A stretch of 26,560 nt of DNA, from assembly GCA_946479805.1 (NCBI GenBank), contig CAMLHP010000015.1:1-26560 (forward strand), given 5' to 3'. Numbering within the stretch: position 1 is the stretch's first letter; each line of letters opens with the position of its first letter. A program made the position numbers and the translations under genes. The notes under the pieces were generated by a model that saw only the letters and a program-made list of their open reading frames with translations, was not told the DNA's origin and made no database searches. Positions 1-7,997 of the stretch are shown here, piece by piece. Origin of the DNA: an uncultured Gemmatimonadota bacterium (GTDB lineage: Bacteria; Gemmatimonadota; Gemmatimonadetes; Gemmatimonadales; GWC2-71-9).

Positions 1-770
1 ACCCACACCCCGTCGCCCAGCACCACGCTGCCGGACACTTCGGCGCAAGCGATCACCGAACAATCCCGGCCCAGCACCGCGCGATGCGCTATATGCACAA
101 GGTTGTCGACCTGGGTACCTGCACCGATCGTGGTGAACTCGCCGAACAGCCCACGATCGACGCACGTGCCCGATCCAATCCCGACACCGTCGGCCAGCCA
201 GACTCCACCTGCGTGAGGGACGCCCTGCCGCCGCCCGTTCATCCGCTTGATTTCGAAGCCGTCACCACCAATGACGGCTCCTGGCTTGATTACCACGTCC
301 TCGCCGAGCCAGCTGTTGGGCATGACGACAGCATGGTCCATGATCCGGCAACGTGACCCGATGACCACATTTTCGCGAATTACGGCAGTTGAAGCGATTT
401 CTGCGTCCAAGGCACGATGCGCGTCCAGTCGCTTCCAACGGCCCTCTCGTTGCAGCGTCGCGAACATTGTGAAGAACGCTTCCACCGGGTCGCCGCCAGT
501 AACCAGGAAACTGGTGTGCTCCCCCTTCCCCACCATCGCCCTTGTTGTCACGCAGCCGGCGATTCGCCGCACGATGCATTCCTCAACCCAGCCGGCACTC
601 GCTGCGTACGTCAGCTGGCGCGATGCGAGTGCTTCTGGTGCGTGCACGTAGTTGAAGGCATCCACAGTGCGGTCAGGACCGACGAGCTCGAGGTCGAATC
701 GGCTGGCCAGCGAAGCAAGCGTGCATGCCTCCATCGCAAGCCTTGCTGGCGGCGCGTGACGGTCACTCAA
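1..770 (-). CDS. LpxD-like N-acyltransferase (partial, C-terminus beyond left edge)
   Basis: I translated the minus strand by hand: 256 codons are open from a TTG at 770 to the window edge. Residues about 15-110 resemble the N-terminal uridine-binding domain of LpxD, and residues about 125-256 form a left-handed beta-helix of hexapeptide repeats. The LpxD signature is clear: VIGGDGFE near 167-173, VDRG near 204-207, then VDNLVHIAH at 221-229, whose last His matches the family's catalytic base. Known LpxD enzymes transfer a hydroxyacyl chain from acyl-ACP to the amine of a UDP-amino sugar. As the last gene of a polysaccharide operon, this copy more likely acylates a cluster-specific amino sugar than makes lipid A, but that is inference. 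A strong Shine-Dalgarno supports the TTG; an in-frame ATG at 734 is the alternative. It follows the amidotransferase stop by 22 nt. Confidence 0.85.
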   Translation of the reverse strand, partial: MSDRHAPPARLAMEACTLASLASRFDLELVGPDRTVDAFNYVHAPEALASRQLTYAASAGWVEECIVRRIAGCVTTRAMVGKGEHTSFLVTGGDPVEAFFTMFATLQREGRWKRLDAHRALDAEIASTAVIRENVVIGSRCRIMDHAVVMPNSWLGEDVVIKPGAVIGGDGFEIKRMNGRRQGVPHAGGVWLADGVGIGSGTCVDRGLFGEFTTIGAGTQVDNLVHIAHRAVLGRDCSVIACAEVSGSVVLGDGVW

Positions 771-774
771 CTGG

Positions 775-783
775 CCCCTCCTC
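775..783 (-). promoter_or_regulatory. Ribosome binding site for the LpxD-like TTG start
   Basis: The minus strand reads GAGGAGGGG, then CCAG, then TTG at 770-768. The GGAGG core sits 6 nt from the start. This favours the TTG over the ATG 36 nt further in. Confidence 0.65.
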
Positions 784-792
784 GCGGTACAG

Positions 793-2658
793 TCACATGA
801 ACTTCCGGAGCCAGACCTCGAAGCAGAGCAGCGACCAGATCAGCAGCCGGTGGTTCTGCCTGCCGGAGGTGTGGGCCACGATCACCGACTCAACGAACGC
901 CGGGTCGATGTATTCGCGGTAGCGGCTCCGGGGGCTCGACAGCAGCCGGCGGATGTAGTCCAGGCTTTCTCCCCGGTACCACGAGTCGTAGGGTCCGCTG
1001 AAGCCCTGCTTCTTCCGCTCCACGATCTCCGGCGGGATCATCCGCCCCATCGCCTTCCGCAGCACGGTCTTGCCCTCGGACGAGCTGCGCCACCGGGCGC
1101 GCTTGACCACGTCGTCCTCGTCCATGCTGGCCCGCAGAAGGGAGTCCTCTACCTTGTAGCGCACCGGCACCCGCATGGCGAAGTCCACCAGCTGGTCGTC
1201 GAGGAACGGCACCCGGCTCTCGAGGCCATGCGCCATGCTGACCTTGTCCTCCACCACCAGGAGGCCATGCAGGAAGGTACGGGCCTCGAAGTACAGCGCG
1301 TGGTTGAGGTAGTCATCCGTGGTCTCGAGGGGCAGCGCGTGCGTGTCGAACACCCCGCGAAACACATCGAACGTCGAATGCCCGCTGAGCGCGTTGCGAA
1401 CGGCCGGCTGGAAAAGCTTCGCCTTGTCCTCATCGGCCACCAGGCGCTGCCAGAAGCTGTAATAATTCTGGAAATACTCATCCTGGCCCTTGCTGCCGGC
1501 CACCTGGAAATAGCGCCAGGGATAGCCGCCGAACAGCTCGTCACCGCCGGCCCCGGACAGCACCACCTTCACGAACCGGCTTGCCAGTCGCGCCACGTAG
1601 TAGTTGGGGTAGCACTGGCCCACCCGAAGGTCCTCGAGGTGCCAGATCAGGTCCCCCATGACCTGTTCCATGTCGCCGGCGTGCAGCACGACTTCGTAGT
1701 GCTCGGTCTTGAAGGTGTGCGACATCATCTCGGCGGGGACCCGCTCGTCGAAACCCAGCTCGATGCCCGAGGCCGAGGTCAGGTCGAATCCTGCGGTGAA
1801 GGAGTGGATCCGGCCCAGATGACGCGACGCCACCGCGGTGAGAGAACCGGAGTCCATCCCGCCGCTGAGGTAGCTCCCGACCGGCACGTCGCTGACCAAC
1901 TGACGTACTGCCGCCGCCTCGAAGCGGCGAAACAGCTCATCGACGCACTCTTCCTCCGACAGGTCAAGCGGGTCGAGGCCGAAGCTGTAGTCCCACCACC
2001 GGCTTGGCTGGACACCGCCAGCGGCGGACACCGTGAGCGTGTGGGCCGGCGGCAGCAGCCGGATTCCCTCGAAGAAGGTCTCGTCAGTGAAGACGTTCTG
2101 GAAGGTGAAGTACTGGTGCAGTGCCGGAAGGCACAGCCGTCGCTCGAATCCTGGCAGGGTCAGCAGCGCCTTCATCTCGGATGCAAAGGCAAAACGCCTG
2201 CCGTCGCTCAGATAGTAGAGCGGCTTGACGCCGTGGCGGTCGCGAGCGAGAAAGAGCTCGCGAGCCTCGCGATCCCAGATGGCAAAGGCGAACATCCCGT
2301 TGAGACGGTCAAGACAGCCACGCCCCCACTGCCTGAACGCATGCAGAACCACTTCGGTGTCAGTGGCGGAGACAAACTGGTGCCCCAGCCGCTGCAGTTC
2401 CATCCTCAGCTCGGCGAAGTTGTACACCTCGCCATTGTGGATGATCACGTGCCGGCCGTCGGGGCTAACCATGGGCTGGCGGCCGGCGGGCGAGAGGTCG
2501 ATGATCGCGAGGCGGCGATGGCCGAGCCCGATAGCGCCATCGCACCAGACACCCTCGCCGTCGGGCCCGCGGTGCGCGATGGCATCCGTCATTCGCCGCA
2601 CTGTCTCGTGCGCTACTGGGTCACCCCTGAGGTCGAGTACGCCGGCCAGCCCGCACAT
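793..2658 (-). CDS. asnB: AsnB-type glutamine-dependent amidotransferase, copy 1
   Basis: 621 aa when started at the Met that exposes the class II glutaminase nucleophile Cys2 (MCGLAG). The open frame runs 22 codons further upstream, but an N-terminal extension would block that Cys. The glutaminase domain (about 1-200) shows HRGPDG at 29-34, the glutamine-binding NGE at 75-77 and the TDTEV segment near 99-103. The synthetase domain carries the pyrophosphate loop SGGMDS at 265-270 and a GAGGDELFGGY segment. The family makes asparagine from aspartate. Homologues in polysaccharide clusters are often taken to amidate sugar carboxylates, which I infer here from context. Its ATG overlaps the epimerase stop by one base (TGATG), suggesting translational coupling. 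A second homologue lies at 12221-14134. Confidence 0.9.
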   Translation of the reverse strand: MCGLAGVLDLRGDPVAHETVRRMTDAIAHRGPDGEGVWCDGAIGLGHRRLAIIDLSPAGRQPMVSPDGRHVIIHNGEVYNFAELRMELQRLGHQFVSATDTEVVLHAFRQWGRGCLDRLNGMFAFAIWDREARELFLARDRHGVKPLYYLSDGRRFAFASEMKALLTLPGFERRLCLPALHQYFTFQNVFTDETFFEGIRLLPPAHTLTVSAAGGVQPSRWWDYSFGLDPLDLSEEECVDELFRRFEAAAVRQLVSDVPVGSYLSGGMDSGSLTAVASRHLGRIHSFTAGFDLTSASGIELGFDERVPAEMMSHTFKTEHYEVVLHAGDMEQVMGDLIWHLEDLRVGQCYPNYYVARLASRFVKVVLSGAGGDELFGGYPWRYFQVAGSKGQDEYFQNYYSFWQRLVADEDKAKLFQPAVRNALSGHSTFDVFRGVFDTHALPLETTDDYLNHALYFEARTFLHGLLVVEDKVSMAHGLESRVPFLDDQLVDFAMRVPVRYKVEDSLLRASMDEDDVVKRARWRSSSEGKTVLRKAMGRMIPPEIVERKKQGFSGPYDSWYRGESLDYIRRLLSSPRSRYREYIDPAFVESVIVAHTSGRQNHRLLIWSLLCFEVWLRKFM

Positions 2659-3662
2659 CAGCCGGCGCGTGCCTCCGCCGCCCGGATGCGGTCGGCCACT
2701 GCTTCCTTGTGCGCGTTCCGCCACGAGATGAGGCGCCGGAGGCCTTCCTCCACAGGTGTGGCCGCCCGGAAGCCGAAGTCCCGCGCAGCTGCCTCGGTGG
2801 AGCCGAGCCGCCGGCTCACGAATGTCTGCCCCGCCGGCTCGTACTTGATGCCGAGGTGCTCGTTGCCGGTGAGCCGAAGGAGCAGCTCACAAATCTCCCT
2901 GATGGTGGTGGGGACGCCCGCACCAACGTTGTAGAACCGGTCAGTGGCCTCCGACCTGGCGGCCAGCACATTGCATTCCGCCGCGTCCTCTACATAGATG
3001 AAGTCGTAGGACTGCGAGCCGTCACCGTATACCACCGGCTGCTCGCCGCGATCGATCCGGTCGAGGATCTTCATCACCACCGCTACGTACGCACCCATGT
3101 AATCCTGCCTGGGTCCGTAAATGTTCATGTACCTGAGCGCCACGTAGTCCAGCCCGTACCTATGGTGATACGCCCGGGCCATGTGTTCGCCGGCGATCTT
3201 GGTGGCACCATAGAAGGTGCGGTTGTTGTATGGGTGATCCTCGGTCATCGGGATCTCGAGTGCGTCCCCATATACCGAAGCGGACGAGGAATACACCAGC
3301 CGCTTCACCCCCTTGAGCCGGCAGGCCTCCAGCACGTTGAAAGTGCCCCGGATGTTGACCTCGAAGGCGGACTGGGGAAACTCGTGGCAATGCAGCAGCC
3401 AGAGTGCAGCCAGGTGAATTACCACGTCAGTGTCCTCGAACGCCTTCTGCAGGATGTCGGTATGGAGGATGTCGCCGCCAAGCTCGAAGACCGACACTCT
3501 CGGATCGAGCAGTGCCTGGTCGAGATTTCCCATCGTGCCCCGGGTGAAGTTGTCGTACACCACGATCTGCTTCACGTCCTCCCGGGCAAGACGGTCGACA
3601 ACGTGCGAGCCGATGAGGCCGGCGCCGCCGACCACGACGACACGTGCTCCCTTCAGGTCCAT
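2658..3662 (-). CDS. NAD-dependent epimerase/dehydratase (extended SDR, sugar-nucleotide)
   Basis: 334 aa from the ATG at 3662. The open frame extends 34 codons further, but that part overlaps the methyltransferase and lacks family character. The Rossmann dinucleotide motif GGAGLIG is at 12-18, the catalytic serine region SSSASVYG at 125-132, and the YxxxK pair is Y151/K155 (YGATK). An LRYMNIYGPRQ stretch is typical of UDP-glucose 4-epimerase and dTDP-glucose dehydratase relatives. It probably epimerises or otherwise modifies a nucleotide sugar; the substrate cannot be read from sequence. It starts 2 nt after the methyltransferase stop and ends overlapping the amidotransferase start by one base, so it sits inside the operon. 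Confidence 0.88.
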   Translation of the reverse strand: MDLKGARVVVVGGAGLIGSHVVDRLAREDVKQIVVYDNFTRGTMGNLDQALLDPRVSVFELGGDILHTDILQKAFEDTDVVIHLAALWLLHCHEFPQSAFEVNIRGTFNVLEACRLKGVKRLVYSSSASVYGDALEIPMTEDHPYNNRTFYGATKIAGEHMARAYHHRYGLDYVALRYMNIYGPRQDYMGAYVAVVMKILDRIDRGEQPVVYGDGSQSYDFIYVEDAAECNVLAARSEATDRFYNVGAGVPTTIREICELLLRLTGNEHLGIKYEPAGQTFVSRRLGSTEAAARDFGFRAATPVEEGLRRLISWRNAHKEAVADRIRAAEARAG

Positions 3663-3664
3663 GA

Positions 3665-4741
3665 TTACCCCGTGACTAGCCTGGTTGGTTTCCGGCAGCG
3701 ATAGGAGAGTCCGGCATCGCCGATGTCCTCGTGCAGCAATTCGAGGGCTTCCTCGGCAATCCACTGCCGCATCTCTTCCGGCTGGTACCGGTACGCCGTG
3801 ACCGGCACGTACCAGTCATAGTTGGTCATGACGTTGGTGGCCCAGTCGAGCTCGCTGTTGTAGTAGCACTTGAACATGTTCCAGTACAGCCAGCGCTGCA
3901 GGTCGAACTCGCCGGCCTTGATGCCCAGTGCAGGAATATCGGCCGGGATGGTAATTCGGACCTGCTGATCGGTCAGTGCGCGGCCGAACTCGGTGATTGC
4001 CTCCGACATGGCGCGAGCCTCCGGCTCCGGCATCCGGCGGGCCGCCTCGCGCAGGTGGTCATCGCAGAACTCCCGCACCGGTCCCTTCACCTTGTACACG
4101 TAGAACGCGATGTGCCCCCCGGGGCGAAGCCGCGACACCAGGTGCCGCAGCGTTGCCCTCGGATTAACCGTGTGGTGCAGCACCTGGTCGCAGGCAATGA
4201 AGTCGAAGGACTCCGCAGGCAGTGGCAGGCGGGCGATGTCGGCCTGGATCAGCAGCAGGCGGTCACTGGCCGGGATGTTGTTCCGGGCGTGGTCGATGGC
4301 GGTAGAGATGTCCACGCCGACAACCTGTCCCGTGGAATGCCGGAGGTACCAGGCCACGTCGCGGCCCACGCCGCACCCGGCGTCCAGTATTGCGCCCTGT
4401 CCTGCCAGGAATTCAGCAAGTTCGGCTTCGGAACCCCAGCCGTACCGCTCGATGTACCACTGGTGCTGGATTCGCCGAGAAACATCATCGTGGCCGTAGG
4501 TGGAGACTTCGGACCACTTTCGCGAAAAGGCATCCGCGGTTTCGCCTTGCTCCGCATCATCGGCGCCGTCCTCCACGAAGCGCGCAATCCCGTCCCGTAC
4601 CGGATAGCGCCCACCTGCAACACTCACAAGAGCGGGCTCGGCCCCGTTGACGAGTTGCAGCTGCTCGCCCGTCTCCGGGTCGATCAACTTGTGCAGGAGG
4701 CCGCCGTCGGCTCCCGCTGGTGCATCAGCTCGCGTGGACAT
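3665..4741 (-). CDS. Class I SAM-dependent methyltransferase with Trm112-like N-terminus
   Basis: 358 aa. SAM-binding motif I, LDAGCGVGRD, is at 119-128, followed by VVGVDIS (motif II area) and FDFIACDQVLHH (motif IV area). Residues about 14-58 resemble the Trm112-like domain often fused in front of such enzymes (GGRYPVRDGIARFV), but the usual Cys pair is replaced by DPETGEQL, so zinc binding is unlikely. The C-terminal third is rich in Tyr and Trp and may form the acceptor site. In this setting it most likely methylates a sugar or a sugar-linked group. The start overlaps the aminotransferase end by 17 nt and no strong Shine-Dalgarno is seen, so translation is probably coupled. Confidence 0.85.
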   Translation of the reverse strand: MSTRADAPAGADGGLLHKLIDPETGEQLQLVNGAEPALVSVAGGRYPVRDGIARFVEDGADDAEQGETADAFSRKWSEVSTYGHDDVSRRIQHQWYIERYGWGSEAELAEFLAGQGAILDAGCGVGRDVAWYLRHSTGQVVGVDISTAIDHARNNIPASDRLLLIQADIARLPLPAESFDFIACDQVLHHTVNPRATLRHLVSRLRPGGHIAFYVYKVKGPVREFCDDHLREAARRMPEPEARAMSEAITEFGRALTDQQVRITIPADIPALGIKAGEFDLQRWLYWNMFKCYYNSELDWATNVMTNYDWYVPVTAYRYQPEEMRQWIAEEALELLHEDIGDAGLSYRCRKPTRLVTG

Positions 4742-5933
4742 GCCGGGCGTCTCGCTTGAGGTGATATCCGAGGCGCTCCACCACCCTGTCCTGCTCGGCG
4801 TCGGTCATGCCCGCGTATAGCGGGAGCGACAGCGAGAGCCTGTCGGCGGCGAAAGCGCCGGGCAGGTCCATGGGCGAGTAGCCGTATGTCCGGCGGTAGT
4901 AGTCCAGCAGGTGTACTGCGTGGGTTCCCTGGCGGGTCGCGATGCCCTCTTCCTCGAGCGCCCCCATGATCTCGTTGCGGCGGGCATGTCCGGCGACGAT
5001 CGCCGGCTCGGTCAGCTCTTCCACCACGAGCCGGGTGACATATGACTGATAGGAATGCCGGTGTCCTTCCGGCTCGGCCGGGGTGATGAGCCCGTCAATT
5101 TGCGCCAGCAGCTGCTCGTATCGCTTGGCGCGCGCGATGCGTGAGCCGAGAATCCGATCGAGCTTGGCCAGTTGTGCCACGCCAACTGCCGCCTGAAGGT
5201 CGGTCATCCGGTAGTTGTATCCCACCACGTCGAATACCGGCAGGAGCGCGCTTCCCTTGGACGTGTGGCGCGCATGGTCCGACTTCGACGCGCCGTGGTC
5301 GCGCAGGGAGCGGGCCTTCGCAGCCTTCTGGCGGTCGGCAGTGGTGTACATGCCGCCTTCGCCAGTGGTGATGGCCTTCCGGGGATGGAACGAAAAGGCA
5401 CCGCTCCCGCCCAGGGCCCCGACATGGCGCCCGTGGTACAGCGTGCCGAGCGCGCAGGCACAGTCCTCAACCACCTTGAGGCCATGCTCACTCGCCTTTG
5501 CGAGGATCGGCTCCATCTCGGCGGCCAGCCCGAAGATGTGGACCGGCATCACGGCACGGGTGCGCGGTGTCCGTAGCCGGTCGATCTCCTCCGGCAGGAG
5601 GTTGAACGTGTCCAGTGACACGTCGGCGAGAACCGGGGTGGCGCCCACGTAGGTCACGGCATTTGCCGAGGCCACCCAGGTGAAGCTGGGAACGATCACT
5701 TCGTCGCCGGCACCGATGCCCTCTGCGAGGAGCGCCAGGTGAAGGCCGGTGGTGCACGAGGTACAGGCAACTGCTTCCTCGACTCCAGTGAAGGACCGGA
5801 ATCCAGCCTCGAATTCGGCAACCTTGGGTCCCTGCACCACCCAGCCGCTCTCCAGCACGGCGGCGACGGCACGAGCTTCATCTTCATCGAAGACCGCCCG
5901 GGTGATGGGAATCTTCGTCAGGCTGCCCGTCAC
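4725..5933 (-). CDS. DegT/DnrJ/EryC1/StrS-family PLP sugar aminotransferase
   Basis: 402 aa with a GTG start that overlaps the upstream acyltransferase stop as GTGA. The family's usual landmarks are present: the SGWVVQGPKVAEFE N-terminal segment, the GDEVIVPSFTW motif near 77-86, the ED pair at 156-157 that contacts the PLP ring, and the Schiff-base lysine K186 within SFHPRKAITTGEGG. These enzymes transaminate keto-sugar nucleotides, mostly with glutamate as donor. The adjacent hexapeptide acyltransferase would be the natural next step, acylating the new amine. The keto-sugar-forming dehydratase or dehydrogenase is not visible in this window, so the exact sugar is unknown. Confidence 0.93.
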   Translation of the reverse strand: MTGSLTKIPITRAVFDEDEARAVAAVLESGWVVQGPKVAEFEAGFRSFTGVEEAVACTSCTTGLHLALLAEGIGAGDEVIVPSFTWVASANAVTYVGATPVLADVSLDTFNLLPEEIDRLRTPRTRAVMPVHIFGLAAEMEPILAKASEHGLKVVEDCACALGTLYHGRHVGALGGSGAFSFHPRKAITTGEGGMYTTADRQKAAKARSLRDHGASKSDHARHTSKGSALLPVFDVVGYNYRMTDLQAAVGVAQLAKLDRILGSRIARAKRYEQLLAQIDGLITPAEPEGHRHSYQSYVTRLVVEELTEPAIVAGHARRNEIMGALEEEGIATRQGTHAVHLLDYYRRTYGYSPMDLPGAFAADRLSLSLPLYAGMTDAEQDRVVERLGYHLKRDARHVHAS

Positions 5934-6499
5934 GCTTCACTCCCGGTTCGTTCGAATGTCACTTCGCCCTGGTCGTCCACGATGACTCGGCCCCGCACCC
6001 GGCAGGGCGCGCCCCATGCGAGGCTGCCGGAGGGCAGGTCCCGGTCGACGAACGAGTGGGCTCCAATCACGCAGCCGTCGCCGATCGTCACGCCGCGCGA
6101 AATCACGGTCAGTGGTCCGATGTAGCAGCGACCGCCGATTCGGACCGGAGCACGCTGCGCCTCCACCCTGCCTCCGGTCACGGCCCACGCCACTGTGTCA
6201 TGCGAATAGATCTGGACTCCGGCGGAGATGCTGCAAAAGGAGCCGATCTCGAGCCCCCCGGAGCCGTCCAGCATTACCTGTGGTCCGACCCAGGTGCTGG
6301 ATCCGACGCTGACCGATCCGAGCACAATCGCGCTGTCGTAGATGCTCGCTCCCTCACCGAACCCCAGCCGCCTGGCGCGTTCCCAGCGATCTACGACGAG
6401 CTCTCCCAAGGGCAGGCTGCGCTGCCACTCGGCGCGGACTGCGGCCTCGCACTCGGCGTAGAGCCGCCGCAATTCATCCAGAGGTTCAGCTGTTGTCAC
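5930..6499 (-). CDS. Left-handed beta-helix (hexapeptide) acyltransferase
   Basis: 189 aa from a GTG at 6499. An N-terminal helical stretch (about 1-45) is followed by hexapeptide repeats (SAIVLGSVSVGSSTWVGP; APVRIGGRCYIGPLTVI; VTIGDGCVIGAHSFV). A His in the IYSHDTVAW loop is a candidate catalytic base. The fold and size match sugar O- or N-acetyltransferases of the WbbJ/maltose acetyltransferase group. Overlap with the DegT aminotransferase suggests N-acetylation of its amino-sugar product, though O-acetylation of the polymer cannot be excluded. The start is only moderately sure: no clear Shine-Dalgarno precedes the GTG, and a tiny out-of-frame reading frame (ATG near 6515, stop overlapping the GTG) lies just upstream. 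Confidence 0.85.
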   Translation of the reverse strand: MTTAEPLDELRRLYAECEAAVRAEWQRSLPLGELVVDRWERARRLGFGEGASIYDSAIVLGSVSVGSSTWVGPQVMLDGSGGLEIGSFCSISAGVQIYSHDTVAWAVTGGRVEAQRAPVRIGGRCYIGPLTVISRGVTIGDGCVIGAHSFVDRDLPSGSLAWGAPCRVRGRVIVDDQGEVTFERTGSEA

Positions 6500-6530
6500 C
6501 TTGTTGTTCCAATCAACATTCGCCTCGCCC

Positions 6531-7997
6531 TCATTGATGCCGGCGCCCGCCGAACCGCGACGCGAGGAGCCGACGCTCCGCCGGAACGAGCATCCCGTAC
6601 CAGCTCCAAGCCATGAAGGCCAAGGTCAACCCGAGTCCCAGCGCTACGATGGCTATCGGCGACAGGCGCTGGACACCCGTGCCGAGCAACGCCACCAGGG
6701 CAGCCGCAATAGCCAGCACGAGCGCGCCCTTGAGAAATGGATATGGGACAGGATGCACCCGCTGGGACAACCGTGCCATGATGATTACAGCCACCGCTGT
6801 CCCCGTGCAGTTGGCCCAGGCAATGGCAACGGGAGGGGCGCCCATTCCGGCAAGCACGAAATTGACGGCTACCATGACGAGCACGCCGCCCACATACGCG
6901 GTCAGGTTATGCATCGACCGTCCTTCGAGCACGGAACCGATCGCCACCACGAAAAACACCGCGTTCAGACCGTACGAAAGTGCCAAGGGACCCACAAATA
7001 TAGCCGAGGCATCGTAACTTGAGGTAGCAGCGACACGCGCTATTGTCGGAGCCGCAAGCACCAGCAGGATGGCCACAAACCCGACCGTTCCGCAGACCAG
7101 CAGGTAAATCCGCCCGAACAGCCTGCCCTTGCCGGGCTGGTCTCTCTGGGCGAATGCAAAGGGACCCCACGCGGCCTGAAATCCGGCAAGGACCAGCATG
7201 GAGAGCACTGCGATCTTCTGGCCGAGCCCGTAAAGGCCGGCCTCCACCAGCGAGTGGTACTGCACCAGGAAGAATCGGTCAACCAGCGGCACAAACGTGC
7301 CGGCGATGCCGATTACCGCGAAGGGAATGCCTACCCCGAGCATGGCCCGCGCCACACCCGTGCTCCATTGTGCAGCAAGCAAGTCGCGCGTGGCCCAGAT
7401 GGCCAGCCCGGCGCCGACGGCCTGGCCCGCCAGGTTAGCCACGAAGAGTCCGGTAAGGCCCGCATTGGTGTGAAACGCCGCAACGTACGTGAGCAGGATC
7501 GTGAGCAGTGCCGAACCCAGGGCCACACTCACATACCAGGTGCGGCGGAAGCTCCACTGGAGTAGCGCGAGCGCGTACAGCAGAATGCTGGAGAACGGAA
7601 TACTGGCGGCGGCCCATCCCAGGGCATCGGAGTACTGGGCGTCGCGAAGCAGAGCCGTGGCGAACACCCCACGTCCAGCAATCAGAACGGTGGCAAGGGC
7701 GAGACTGGCGCAGAGGACGATTCGAAAGCCCGTGGACGAAGGACCACGCATTACTTCTGGTGACGCCTTGCTGGCCCCGCGCGTTGCGATGATCACCACC
7801 GACGAGTGGAGTCCCAGGATGCAGAGGATTGACAGAGCATAGATGGCCACCGTGGTCGTGTCGTAGGCGCCATACACGGCGGCGGGAAATGCCTTGGCAA
7901 CCACCGGTACGACAAAGAGCTTGGCGAAGCGGTTGACGGCGCCCGCCATCCCATATACGGCTGAATCGCGGAACAGGAAGCCGAGCTGCCGCCTCAT
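6531..7997 (-). CDS. Wzx-type flippase / polysaccharide biosynthesis membrane protein
   Basis: 488 aa when started at the ATG at 7997, which overlaps the upstream stop as ATGA. The open frame runs 52 codons further, but that part is Arg-rich and lies over the neighbouring gene. The protein is hydrophobic almost throughout, with roughly a dozen membrane segments. It begins with a short basic N-terminus followed by RDSAVYGMAGAVNRFAKL, the opening typical of oligosaccharide flippases of the MOP superfamily. It would move the undecaprenyl-PP-linked repeat unit to the periplasmic face. The identification rests on topology, the N-terminal pattern and context rather than on a unique motif. It ends 31 nt before the acyltransferase start. 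Confidence 0.82.
   Translation of the reverse strand: MRRQLGFLFRDSAVYGMAGAVNRFAKLFVVPVVAKAFPAAVYGAYDTTTVAIYALSILCILGLHSSVVIIATRGASKASPEVMRGPSSTGFRIVLCASLALATVLIAGRGVFATALLRDAQYSDALGWAAASIPFSSILLYALALLQWSFRRTWYVSVALGSALLTILLTYVAAFHTNAGLTGLFVANLAGQAVGAGLAIWATRDLLAAQWSTGVARAMLGVGIPFAVIGIAGTFVPLVDRFFLVQYHSLVEAGLYGLGQKIAVLSMLVLAGFQAAWGPFAFAQRDQPGKGRLFGRIYLLVCGTVGFVAILLVLAAPTIARVAATSSYDASAIFVGPLALSYGLNAVFFVVAIGSVLEGRSMHNLTAYVGGVLVMVAVNFVLAGMGAPPVAIAWANCTGTAVAVIIMARLSQRVHPVPYPFLKGALVLAIAAALVALLGTGVQRLSPIAIVALGLGLTLAFMAWSWYGMLVPAERRLLASRFGGRRHQ

Noticed and set aside
262..579. A 105-codon minus-strand open frame starting MHRAANRR
   Set aside because: It is in a different minus frame from the LpxD-like protein, whose domains and catalytic His are clear, so it is a shadow.
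850..2934. A 694-codon plus-strand open frame opposite the first amidotransferase and epimerase
   Set aside because: Antisense shadow in GC-rich DNA. The minus strand shows full AsnB and SDR motifs, while the plus translation is low-complexity and His/Arg-rich with no family pattern.
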